64,000 bases of DNA from NCBI GenBank assembly GCA_020025205.1, contig JAHHSO010000001.1, positions 62,001-126,000 on the forward strand, written 5' to 3'. The notes below the pieces were generated by a model, which saw nothing but the letters and a program-made list of their open reading frames with translations, was not told the DNA's origin and did no database searches. Shown in pieces: positions 1 to 6,435 of the stretch (the stretch's first letter is position 1; each line of letters opens with the position of its first letter). This stretch comes from Christensenellaceae bacterium (GTDB taxonomy: Bacteria > Bacillota > Clostridia > Christensenellales > Aristaeellaceae). A program made the translations under genes and the position numbers.

Positions 1-1
1 G

Positions 2-658
2 GAGATGACCCATGGCATTGACTGCGTGAAGATGATGACGCTTGCACCGGAACTGCCGGGGGCCATTGATATGGTGTCTTATCTCAAGGCACATGGCGTT
101 GTGACCTGCGCGGCCCATTCTGCGGCGACAGCCCAACAGGTGCATGCAGCAGCAGATGCAGGCCTTTCGCAGATTACACATCTGTTTAACGCACAAAGCC
201 CGCTGCATCATCGTGAGCCGGGCGTTCCGGGCGCGGGCCTTGCGGATGACCGCATCGTTGTGCAGGTGATCGCTGATGGCATTCATCTGCATCCTGATAT
301 TCTGCGCATTGCAGCTCTGTGCAAGGGCAGCGAAGGTATGGCGTTGATTTCGGACTCGATGGAGGCTGCGGGCCTGCCGGATGGCCAGTATGATTTGGGC
401 GGACAGGCGGTATTTGTCAAGGATGGCGCGGCGAGGCTCGCCAATGGCGTGCTTGCCGGATCGACGCTGCTTCTGCATCAGGCTGTGAGCAATATGATTA
501 AACTGGCGAAAATGCCGCCGGAGACGGTCATCCCGATGGCGACCAGCACGCCCGCCGATTCGATTGGCGCCAAGGGGTACGGGCGCATTCAGGAAGGCGA
601 TGCAGGCGTTCTGGTTTTGATGGACAGAGATTGGAACTTTGCGGGCGTCGTTGCATAA
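2..658 (+). CDS. nagA: N-acetylglucosamine-6-phosphate deacetylase, C-terminal part
   Basis: This is the 3' part of a gene that begins before the window; about 218 codons of the usual 380 or so are present. NagA removes the acetyl group from GlcNAc-6-phosphate in the cytoplasm, feeding amino-sugar catabolism and cell-wall recycling. Family motifs are clear: THLFNAQSPLHHREPG (metal and substrate loop), VIADGIHLHP, and ISDSMEAAGLPDGQY, whose Asp matches the catalytic acid of the amidohydrolase barrel. The frame is open to the left edge, so the ATG at 5 is internal and not the start. A terminator follows at 738. Confidence 0.93.
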   Translation, partial: EMTHGIDCVKMMTLAPELPGAIDMVSYLKAHGVVTCAAHSAATAQQVHAAADAGLSQITHLFNAQSPLHHREPGVPGAGLADDRIVVQVIADGIHLHPDILRIAALCKGSEGMALISDSMEAAGLPDGQYDLGGQAVFVKDGAARLANGVLAGSTLLLHQAVSNMIKLAKMPPETVIPMATSTPADSIGAKGYGRIQEGDAGVLVLMDRDWNFAGVVA

Positions 659-737
659 ACCGTAGGTGTGCAGGGCAGACTGCTTCTGGGCCGACCTGGC
701 ACGAAAGCAAAATCAAACCGGATTTCCCGGGAAATCG

Positions 738-770
738 GCATTGGGGAGCACTCCTCAATGCTGTTTTTTC
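738..770 (+). terminator. Rho-independent terminator of nagA
   Basis: A 10-bp stem with one G-T wobble (738-747 with 752-761) and a GCAC loop is followed by a T run at 764-769. It lies 80 bp after the nagA stop and before the Nudix-like gene. Confidence 0.8.
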
Positions 771-826
771 TCTCGATAAAGGGAAAGACAGCATTTACTT
801 AAACGACCCGCAGAGGAAACAGAAAA

Positions 827-1243
827 ATGGACTGTACGATATATACGCCAAAGGAATTGAAACGAAAATACCGCGCAGGAAAGAAGCGAATATTGATATT
901 GGGCAGATATCAGCAGAAGCTGGTGCTTGCCAGAAGAGAAAACCTGTGGGCACTGCCGGAAACTGAATGCCGCCGCGGTGAAAGCATGGAAGAGAGTGCT
1001 CGCCGTGCGCTGGGAGAAGCGATCGGGGAAGCCGTTTTTACAGTGCAGCTTCTTTGTGCGTTCGAGGAAGATGGACAGGATGGCGGGTATGTGTATGTTG
1101 CGGACATCAGTGAATGGGAAGAAAAAGCGGATGCCTGTGCGTTTTCTGACCTGCCTGCGCCAGAAGAAACCCGGGAAGCCCTTCTGATTTGTGCGCTTCG
1201 CCGCTGGGCGTGGCCGTTTTTCCCTGAAAAAGAAACATGCTGA
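827..1243 (+). CDS. Nudix-fold protein with a degenerate Nudix box
   Basis: This is a 138-residue protein with a GAGGAA ribosome site just before the ATG. Residues about 42-66 align with the Nudix signature: LPETECRRGESMEESARRAL followed by GEAIG sits where LPGGxxExGE...AAxRELxEETG is expected. The GE and EE of the helix are kept. The key REUxEE segment reads RALGEA, so one metal-binding Glu is replaced by Ala and the last Glu is also Ala. The fold is likely Nudix, but classical Mg-dependent pyrophosphohydrolase activity is doubtful; a binding role or altered chemistry is possible. The gene stands alone between two terminators' regions and its substrate is unknown. Confidence 0.65.
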   Translation: MDCTIYTPKELKRKYRAGKKRILILGRYQQKLVLARRENLWALPETECRRGESMEESARRALGEAIGEAVFTVQLLCAFEEDGQDGGYVYVADISEWEEKADACAFSDLPAPEETREALLICALRRWAWPFFPEKETC

Positions 1244-1256
1244 GAGGCTTTTCTGC

Positions 1257-1285
1257 TTGACGCATTAAAAAAAACGCGGTATCAT
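1257..1285 (+). promoter_or_regulatory. Sigma-A promoter for the DUF896 gene
   Basis: TTGACG (1257-1262), a 17-bp spacer and TATCAT (1280-1285). It starts 14 bp after the Nudix-like stop codon and 32 bp before the DUF896 start. Confidence 0.75.
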
Positions 1286-1316
1286 AAAAATGATACTACC
1301 TGTGGAGGTTGTTTGC

Positions 1317-1529
1317 ATGGAACATGAACAGATTGAGCGCATCAATGAATTGGCGCGCAAAAAGAAGAGCGTCGGGCTGACAGAGTCAGAAATGGCTGAA
1401 CAGGAAAAGCTGCGCAAACAGTATATTCGGGAATTCCGCGCGAATATGGAAGATACGCTGCGCCGCGTGCGCGTGGAACAGGCAGACGGAAGCTATAAGC
1501 CGCTTGTCAAAAAAGATAAAATGAATTGA
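1317..1529 (+). CDS. DUF896 (UPF0291, YnzC-like) small protein
   Basis: A 70-residue protein of the DUF896/UPF0291 family found widely in Bacillota; B. subtilis YnzC is a two-helix member with no firm function. The diagnostic stretch is ERINELARKKKSVGLTESE, followed by EQEKLRKQYIREFR. The ATG at 1317 is chosen because GTGGAGG lies 8 to 9 bases upstream; an in-frame ATG at 1290 has no such site and falls next to the promoter. Its own promoter and terminator make it a monocistronic unit. Confidence 0.88.
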   Translation: MEHEQIERINELARKKKSVGLTESEMAEQEKLRKQYIREFRANMEDTLRRVRVEQADGSYKPLVKKDKMN

Positions 1530-1532
1530 TGA

Positions 1533-1558
1533 AAGACGGTCGGTGACCGTCTTTTTTT
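1533..1558 (+). terminator. Terminator of the DUF896 gene
   Basis: A perfect 9-bp stem (1533-1541 with 1545-1553), a GGT loop and a run of seven T. Confidence 0.92.
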
Positions 1559-1711
1559 AACGTTGTATCGTCCCATTTGCATCGAATGGCTTCCGGGCTT
1601 GAAGCTTCTGATTGAAGGCATACGGAGATAAAATTCGCAGAAAGGGTATATGTCATTTTCGGTTCTGCCCATGAAAATCGCTTCGCACTAGTGGAAAAAA
1701 AGAAAATCCTG

Positions 1712-1720
1712 TGATATACT
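1712..1720 (+). promoter_or_regulatory. Extended -10 promoter for the SH3-repeat gene
   Basis: TGATATACT fits the extended -10 form TGnTATAAT. No good -35 hexamer is seen at 16 to 18 bp upstream, which is common for extended -10 promoters. Confidence 0.5.
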
Positions 1721-1810
1721 GAAGAAAAATTAAATGAAAAGAAAAATCAGGAAGAATTGTGAATGTTCTTTCGTTAAGTGTACAGAGGAAAAGAGGGCGG
1801 GTGAATCATT

Positions 1811-3292
1811 TTGAAAAAAAATATGTGGCTTCTTGTGGTTTTGATGCTCCTTGTGCTCCCTGCGGCGGCGCTGGCAGATCAGTTTGCCGTCGTGCGTGGA
1901 GGGCGGCTCAATCTGCGCGAATATGCAGATGTGAACAGCAGAAGCCTGGGCAAGTATAACACCGGCACATGGGTGGTGGTCGATGGCAATAACCAGTATG
2001 GCTGGTGTCCCGTCAGGATGTTTGACGGAAAGCGCGGCTATATGGATGCCAAATATCTGACGTTTGCCGCAGCCGGAAATACAGGCGTTGTGCGCTATGC
2101 CAACGGCGGCTATGTCAATCTGCGTCAGGGGCCTTCACTGGATTATCCGGTGATGATTCGGGTGACATCCGGTACGACAATTACCATTGTTGATGCGGCG
2201 TATGAATGGAATTATGTGACGGTTTTACAAGGAGGCCGCACATACAATGGATATATGCACGATTCCTTCATCGACAAACAGGCAGATTCTGCACGCGTTG
2301 TCACAAGGAATGGCGGCAAGGTCAATGTGCGTTCCGGACCGACATCATCGTATCACACGGTGGGCTCGCTGGCTACGGGCACAGCGGTCAGCGTGCTGCT
2401 TCGCGGCAATGGCTGGAGCATGATTTCTGGCGGCGGGCTGATGGGGTTCATGTCCAACGAGTATCTTTCAGGCGCATCTGGAACATCGTCTACAACGGCC
2501 GTTGTCAATAACCCGCGCAGCACGCAGGTGCTCAATTTGCGCGAGAGTCCGTCTCAGTCGGCGCGGTCTATTGGACAATATCGCAACGGCACACAGGTCA
2601 AGGTGGTTCGCCGTGCTTCGCAGTGGTGCGAGGTCTATGTCGGCACGCGGCATGGCTACATGATGACGCGCTACTTGCGCTTTGGAAGCTCCGGGGCTGT
2701 GCCGCCGCCGGCTGTTGTGCCGCCGTCTGTTCAGCCGACCAGACCGCCGATGTATCCGCCTAGCCCGGAGAGGAGTTATGCGCTTGTCAGCAACCCGCGC
2801 AGCACGCAGGTGCTTTATCTGCGTGCCGAGCCGAACCAGAATGCCGGTGTGCGCGGTCAGTATAAAAACGGTACGCAGGTGAGGGTTGCGGCTTACGGAA
2901 CAGAATGGTGCGAGGTGTACGTTGGAGACAAGCACGGCTACATGATGACGCGCTATCTGGATTTTTACGGCGTTGCGACAATGCCGACAGCAACACCGGC
3001 GCCATGGAATCCGCCGAGTCAATCATGGAGCCCGGAACCTGCCCCGCCGACGATGCGCCCCGAACCAACGGGCGAGGTGTGGCCTTCAGCAGGAACGCCC
3101 ATCACGCTGAGGGTTTCTTCTGACAACGCCAGCGATGTGGTCAATGTCTATCGTGAATCGACGCTGACTTCCTTGCGTGCCAGCTATTACAGCGGCAAAC
3201 AGGCGACCATGCTTCAGTATGGCTCCAGCGTTTGCATGATTTTGCTGGACGGCGAGGTCGGATATGTTTCGACCAGCAACATCGGATATTAA
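1811..3292 (+). CDS. Secreted multi-SH3 (SH3b) repeat protein
   Basis: A 493-residue exported protein. The first 22 residues form a signal peptide (KK, hydrophobic core, then ALA before DQF). Five bacterial SH3 repeats follow at about 24-85, 93-155, 160-220, 230-292 and 325-386, each with the R-x-G/x-LNLR-type entry and a GYM-x-x-x-YL exit. A divergent sixth domain occupies about 430-493. Pro-rich linkers of about 30 and 40 residues separate the last domains. Repeats four and five are near copies (NPRSTQVL and HGYMMTRYL in both). SH3b domains bind peptidoglycan peptides; no catalytic domain is present, so an envelope-binding or scaffold role is inferred. TTG at 1811 is chosen over ATG 1823 because AGAGGGCGG lies about 10 bases before it. 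Confidence 0.85.
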   Translation: MKKNMWLLVVLMLLVLPAAALADQFAVVRGGRLNLREYADVNSRSLGKYNTGTWVVVDGNNQYGWCPVRMFDGKRGYMDAKYLTFAAAGNTGVVRYANGGYVNLRQGPSLDYPVMIRVTSGTTITIVDAAYEWNYVTVLQGGRTYNGYMHDSFIDKQADSARVVTRNGGKVNVRSGPTSSYHTVGSLATGTAVSVLLRGNGWSMISGGGLMGFMSNEYLSGASGTSSTTAVVNNPRSTQVLNLRESPSQSARSIGQYRNGTQVKVVRRASQWCEVYVGTRHGYMMTRYLRFGSSGAVPPPAVVPPSVQPTRPPMYPPSPERSYALVSNPRSTQVLYLRAEPNQNAGVRGQYKNGTQVRVAAYGTEWCEVYVGDKHGYMMTRYLDFYGVATMPTATPAPWNPPSQSWSPEPAPPTMRPEPTGEVWPSAGTPITLRVSSDNASDVVNVYRESTLTSLRASYYSGKQATMLQYGSSVCMILLDGEVGYVSTSNIGY

Positions 3293-3297
3293 AAACA

Positions 3298-3336
3298 AAA
3301 TCCCCTTTACTGGACTGCCGGTAAGGGGGATTTTTT
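3298..3336 (+). terminator. Terminator of the SH3-repeat gene
   Basis: An 11-bp stem with one wobble (3300-3310 with 3321-3331), a 10-base loop and TTTTTT. Confidence 0.9.
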
Positions 3337-3410
3337 GCAAGATGGAAAACGCTCTGTCCTTTGCGCATGAACACAAAAGGACATGCATACTCTTTTATGG
3401 GGGGATGAAT

Positions 3411-4421
3411 ATGAAAAAGAGTTTGCTGCTTTTGGCAATGTGCCTGATGCTGACGGGATGCGCAGCACAGAGCGGAGATGTGAGCGATCCCGCTTTACCC
3501 AAACCGCAAAATACAGAGGCAAAGCGGGAAAAAACAGCGAAGCCGGGGGATGCGTCTTCGCTGGTGCCTGAACGGCTTGAAAAGGGAGCAGACGGCGTGC
3601 CGATGCTCAGCGTATATGATGTTGAAAACAAAAAGTTGGAAACAATGTCGGTAGAAACCTATCTTCCGGCCGTGCTGGCAGGTGAAATGGCGGGAGATTG
3701 GCCGCTGGAAGCGCTCAAAGCGCAAGCTATTCTGGCAAGGACGTTTGTGCTCCAGTTTGTGGTGGAGAAGGAGTCCATGTATGACGGCGCGGATATTTCT
3801 ACGGACATCAAGGAAGCACAGGCGTATGACGCCAACAGCGTGAACGACCGTATTCGCCAGGCGGTGAAGGAGACACGAGGGCTTGTGTTGAATGCAGGAG
3901 GCGAACTGCCGTATGCATGGTTCCATGCGCATTCCGGCGGATTGACGGCACGCGCCAAAGAGGGGTTGGACTATGAAAAGCAGGAACCTGGATATACCCA
4001 GTGCGTCAAGGGAATGGAAAACGATGAGGCTCCGGCGGAAGCGGCGCGCTGGGAGGCAGTATTTACGCCGGAAGAAGTGATGAAGGCTGCGGGAGAAGCA
4101 GGGGCAGGCATTGAGAAGGTGGAAGGCGTGGCGATTGGAGAGCGAGGCGAGTCGGGACGCGCTAAAACACTGCTGATTTCGGGGAAAGAAGTTTCGGCAC
4201 CGGCCTTTCGCATTGCCATTGGCTCTACGAAGATGCGCTCCTGCCTGCTGGAGAACCTGCGGATGGAAGATGGAAAAATCTATATGCGCGGCAAGGGGTA
4301 TGGGCATGGCGTTGGCATGAGCCAGTGGGGTGCTTATGCGATGGCGAAGGAAGGAAAAACGGCAGAAGAAATCGTCATGCATTATTTCACCAATGTGACG
4401 CTGGACAGGGCATGGCCATGA
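3411..4421 (+). CDS. SpoIID/LytB-domain lipoprotein
   Basis: A 336-residue protein with a lipoprotein signal: LTGC lipobox with Cys about 16. The SpoIID/LytB domain covers about 75-330. It includes AGEMAGDWPLEALKAQAILA, the segment that in SpoIID carries the catalytic Glu of the lytic transglycosylase, and GKGYGHGVGMSQWGAYAMAK near the end. SpoIID strips peptidoglycan during engulfment in spore formers; related LytB-type proteins act in vegetative cells. The canonical sporulation neighbours are absent and the anchor is a lipid rather than a membrane helix, so it may be a paralogue rather than SpoIID itself. GGGGG precedes ATG 3411; ATG 3405 is also possible. Confidence 0.85.
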   Translation: MKKSLLLLAMCLMLTGCAAQSGDVSDPALPKPQNTEAKREKTAKPGDASSLVPERLEKGADGVPMLSVYDVENKKLETMSVETYLPAVLAGEMAGDWPLEALKAQAILARTFVLQFVVEKESMYDGADISTDIKEAQAYDANSVNDRIRQAVKETRGLVLNAGGELPYAWFHAHSGGLTARAKEGLDYEKQEPGYTQCVKGMENDEAPAEAARWEAVFTPEEVMKAAGEAGAGIEKVEGVAIGERGESGRAKTLLISGKEVSAPAFRIAIGSTKMRSCLLENLRMEDGKIYMRGKGYGHGVGMSQWGAYAMAKEGKTAEEIVMHYFTNVTLDRAWP

Positions 4422-4454
4422 AATAAAAAAGTCGAAAAAAGTGAAAAATTGGGG

Positions 4455-4483
4455 TTGACACTTTTACCTGTCTGCGGTATAAT
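4455..4483 (+). promoter_or_regulatory. Consensus sigma-A promoter of tRNA-Ala
   Basis: An exact TTGACA (4455-4460), a 17-bp spacer and an exact TATAAT (4478-4483), 13 bp before the tRNA. This is a textbook strong promoter. Confidence 0.95.
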
Positions 4484-4496
4484 AATTACCGTTGAC

Positions 4497-4572
4497 GGGG
4501 CATTAGCGCAGTTGGTAGCGCACAACACTGGCAGTGTTGGGGTCAGGAGTTCGAATCTCCTATGCTCCACCA
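4497..4572 (+). tRNA. tRNA-Ala (GGC)
   Basis: A complete 76-base cloverleaf. The acceptor stem is GGGGCAT paired with ATGCTCC, discriminator A, and an encoded CCA (4570-4572). The anticodon arm CAACA/TGTTG carries the loop CTGGCAG, so the anticodon is GGC and reads GCC. The T arm has GTTCGAATC. It has its own consensus promoter and two terminators in tandem. Confidence 0.97.
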
Positions 4573-4575
4573 TCA

Positions 4576-4604
4576 AACCTGAAAGTTTTGCTTTCAGGTT
4601 TTTT
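4576..4604 (+). terminator. Terminator of tRNA-Ala
   Basis: A perfect 10-bp stem (4576-4585 with 4591-4600), a TTTTG loop and a T tail, starting four bases after the tRNA. Confidence 0.92.
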
Positions 4605-4618
4605 GTTTTAATCTGTCA

Positions 4619-4642
4619 AAAGCGGCAAAGCCCGCTTTTTTT
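4619..4642 (+). terminator. Second, tandem terminator after tRNA-Ala
   Basis: A 6-bp AAGCGG/CCGCTT stem (4620-4625 with 4632-4637), a 6-base loop and a seven-T run. It backs up the first terminator, as is common after strong tRNA promoters. Confidence 0.7.
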
Positions 4643-4668
4643 CTTTACAGAGCGGAAGAATGAAAAAA

Positions 4669-4698
4669 TTGTTCGCATGCGGACAACCAGTGTATAAT
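4669..4698 (+). promoter_or_regulatory. Promoter remnant of the decayed SGNH gene
   Basis: TTGTTC (4669-4674), an 18-bp spacer and TATAAT (4693-4698), 40 bp before the pseudogene start. The promoter looks intact although the gene is broken. Confidence 0.6.
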
Positions 4699-4738
4699 AA
4701 AAAGCGCATTTTATTCATGAAAGGATGACGGGGCAGGG

Positions 4739-5251
4739 ATGAAGAACATACTTTGCTTCGGAGACAGCAGCACATTCGGCTCACATCCGCTTGGCGGCCG
4801 CCATGCATACGATAAGCGCTTGACAGGACGCATGCAGGAGGCGATTGGAACGCAGTATCGCGTCACACAATCCGCTCGATCTCATCATCATGATGCAATG
4901 ATCTCAAAGCGAGATTGGCGCGACACTGTGGGATCTTGGCAAGGCCATGAGTCAGATGCTGCACGTGATGGAGGGTGCGCCCCATGCACCGTATGACAAA
5001 AAACCGGCTGTTTTACTCGTGTCTCCCATTGTCATTGGAGACAGAATCGCTGCTTTGACAGGAACGCGGTTTCCAAGTCGCATCATTTTGCGGAAATCTA
5101 TGCACAGACAGCCAGAGAACACGGCGCATACTTCTTTGATGCGGCACAGGCTGCTGCTCCGAGCGAGGAAGATCAGCTTCATATGGATGAAAGAAGCCAT
5201 GCAGCGCTGGCGGATGCATGGATCCAGAAAGTGCTGGAAATTTTTGAATAA
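4739..5251 (+). pseudogene. SGNH/GDSL hydrolase pseudogene
   Basis: Pieces of a lysophospholipase/esterase-like SGNH hydrolase can be followed through three frames. The first begins MKNILCFGDSSTFG (block I, nucleophile Ser) and continues to about 4870. The block around 4880-4985 reads LDLIIMM, then, after a stop and a 1-2 base loss near 4894, NDLKAR and GATLWDLGKAMSQMLHVMEG. The next piece runs to VIGDRIAAL and shifts frame near 5070 to give HHFAEIYAQTAREHGAYFFD. The end reads EDQLHMDERSHAALADAW with the catalytic His region and a stop at 5249-5251. About 30 codons are missing after residue 43. At least three lesions make a working enzyme very unlikely. Confidence 0.85.
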
Positions 5252-5255
5252 GAGG

Positions 5256-5283
5256 AAGCCTGCCCGAATTTTCGGGCAGGCTT
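5256..5283. terminator. Bidirectional terminator between the pseudogene and the DtxR gene
   Basis: A perfect 13-bp stem (5256-5268 with 5271-5283) with a TT loop. It serves the convergent pair; T-rich sequence follows on the plus side. Confidence 0.8.
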
Positions 5284-5285
5284 TC

Positions 5286-5666
5286 TTACTTCTTATTTTC
5301 AATGATCTTTTTGTAAAGGCGCTTGATCGCTTCAAATGACTCATTGCTGAGATCATGTTCGATTTTGCAGGCGTCGTGGAGAGCCGTTTCTTTGGGAACG
5401 CCTATCTCCATAAGCAGTCTGCTCAAGACATTATGACGTTCGTAAATTCGAACGGCAATGGCTTTGCCTTCCGGCGTGAGGAAGATATGGTTATCTTCGT
5501 TTACAGTGACAAGACCATTTTCCCGCATCTGGCGCAGAACGACCGATACGGTGGGGCGGGAATAAGACAGGTAGTTGCAGACATCCACCGCGTGCGTATA
5601 TTCCTTTTGAAGGGATAAAATGTAAATCGTTTCAAGGTAGTTTTCGATGGCTTCAGAGACAGCCAT
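5286..5666 (-). CDS. DtxR/MntR-family metal-dependent repressor
   Basis: A 126-residue repressor with an N-terminal winged helix (about 1-62; recognition region SYSRPTVSVVLRQM) and a metal-binding dimerisation domain (about 65-126). It has no C-terminal SH3-like domain, so it is MntR-sized. Metal ligands by alignment: His78 (ERH), Cys100, Glu103 and His104 in CKIEH. MntR has Glu at the Cys100 position; DtxR and IdeR have Cys in C-x-x-E-H. That points to an iron sensor, although the DtxR Met10 position is Asn9 here. It is divergent from the feo operon, whose promoter holds two dyads that are likely its operators. GGGAGG precedes the ATG. Confidence 0.88.
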   Translation of the reverse strand: MAVSEAIENYLETIYILSLQKEYTHAVDVCNYLSYSRPTVSVVLRQMRENGLVTVNEDNHIFLTPEGKAIAVRIYERHNVLSRLLMEIGVPKETALHDACKIEHDLSNESFEAIKRLYKKIIENKK

Positions 5667-5786
5667 GATATCGCCTCCCTAAATCATATAAAAAACAATG
5701 GTTTAACAATGTCGAGTATAGCATATTTTACATTTTTGGACAACAGGAAAGACTAAAATTTGGTTTTTATTTCTGTATCCCGGCCA

Positions 5787-5815
5787 TTGACAAAATGGTT
5801 AGGCAATGCTAATAT
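5787..5815 (+). promoter_or_regulatory. Promoter of the feo operon
   Basis: TTGACA (5787-5792), a 17-bp spacer and TAATAT (5810-5815). The first operator dyad covers the spacer and the start of the -10; the second lies over the expected start point near 5822. Confidence 0.75.
5799..5812. promoter_or_regulatory. Putative DtxR-type operator 1 (TTAG-N6-CTAA)
   Basis: TTAGGCAATGCTAA is a dyad with TTAG/CTAA arms, resembling half-sites of the DtxR/IdeR box. It lies between -35 and -10 of the feo promoter, where binding would block polymerase. Confidence 0.7.
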
Positions 5816-5822
5816 ATTGATG

Positions 5823-5836
5823 TTAGATAATCCTAA
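5823..5836. promoter_or_regulatory. Putative DtxR-type operator 2 (TTAG-N6-CTAA)
   Basis: TTAGATAATCCTAA repeats the TTAG-N6-CTAA form 24 bp from operator 1 centre to centre, just downstream of the -10. Confidence 0.7.
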
Positions 5837-5872
5837 TAAATAGGATATGGGTAAGTGAAAGGACGAAAAGAC

Positions 5873-6082
5873 ATGCCGATCGCATTTATGAATACTGGAG
5901 AAGTCAGGACGGTGTTGAAAATCACAGGGGAGCCGAAAGTTCGCCGGCATCTGGAGAATCTTGGCTTTGTTGAGGGGACACCGGTTCGCGTTGTGACCGT
6001 TCTTGCAGGAGACTTGATCGTTCAGGTCAAGGATGCGCGCGTGGCCATCAGCCGTGAACTGGCGATGAAGATTTTCGTTTAA
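5873..6082 (+). CDS. feoA: FeoA-domain protein 1
   Basis: A 69-residue SH3-like FeoA protein, the cytosolic partner of the FeoB ferrous iron transporter. The family pattern is present: LKITGEPKVRRHLENLGFVE with the conserved LxxLGFVxGT, then VTVLAGDLIVQVKDARVAIS and a final hydrophobic strand. ATG 5873 is preferred over GTG 5855 because AAAGGA sits 9 bases before it. It is the first gene of the feo operon, 29 bp before the second feoA. Confidence 0.9.
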   Translation: MPIAFMNTGEVRTVLKITGEPKVRRHLENLGFVEGTPVRVVTVLAGDLIVQVKDARVAISRELAMKIFV

Positions 6083-6111
6083 CTTATAAATAATAAACAG
6101 GAGGGCTGCAT

Positions 6112-6330
6112 ATGACGTTGAAGGAAGTTGGGATCGGGGAAACGGTAACGGTTTCCAAGATCGGCGGAGAGGGCGCACTCAAGCGCCGCATCATGGACAT
6201 GGGTATCACCAAAGGAGTTAAGATCACGGTGCGCAAGGTGGCACCGCTGGGCGATCCGATTGAGATTACGGTACGCGGCTATGAGCTGAGCCTGCGCAAG
6301 GCGGATGCTGCGATGATCGAAGTCATCTGA
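6112..6330 (+). CDS. feoA: FeoA-domain protein 2
   Basis: A 72-residue FeoA protein with GEGALKRRIMDMGITKG, PLGDPIEITVRGYELSLRK and a terminal IEVI strand, closer to the standard FeoA consensus than the first copy. AGGAGGG precedes the ATG. Clostridia often carry two or three separate FeoA units before feoB; how the two divide the work is not known. A hairpin and a third operator-like dyad separate it from feoB. Confidence 0.93.
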   Translation: MTLKEVGIGETVTVSKIGGEGALKRRIMDMGITKGVKITVRKVAPLGDPIEITVRGYELSLRKADAAMIEVI

Positions 6331-6345
6331 CCAAAGCTTACAGAT

Positions 6346-6392
6346 AAAAAAAGTTGCTTTTAAGACCTAAACAGTCTGATGCCGCTTTTTTT
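6346..6392 (+). terminator. Hairpin between feoA and feoB (attenuator or leaky terminator)
   Basis: An A7-led 12-bp stem with one mismatch (6346-6357 with 6381-6392), a 23-base loop and a T7 tail. Placed inside the operon it would lower feoB relative to feoA, or end transcription ahead of a separate feoB start. Confidence 0.55.
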
Positions 6393-6405
6393 AAAAGAAA
6401 AAATG

Positions 6406-6419
6406 TTAGGCTGTTCTAA
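6406..6419. promoter_or_regulatory. Putative DtxR-type operator 3, before feoB
   Basis: TTAGGCTGTTCTAA shares the TTAG-N6-CTAA form and the TTAGGC start with operator 1. It ends 16 bp before the feoB ATG. No good promoter surrounds it, so it may act as a roadblock or with a weak promoter. Confidence 0.6.
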
Positions 6420-6435
6420 TGATGGAGGATAGGAA

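Noticed and set aside
1290..1316. Upstream ATG of the DUF896 gene
   Set aside because: It lies 5 bp after the -10 element and lacks a ribosome site; ATG 1317 has a strong one.
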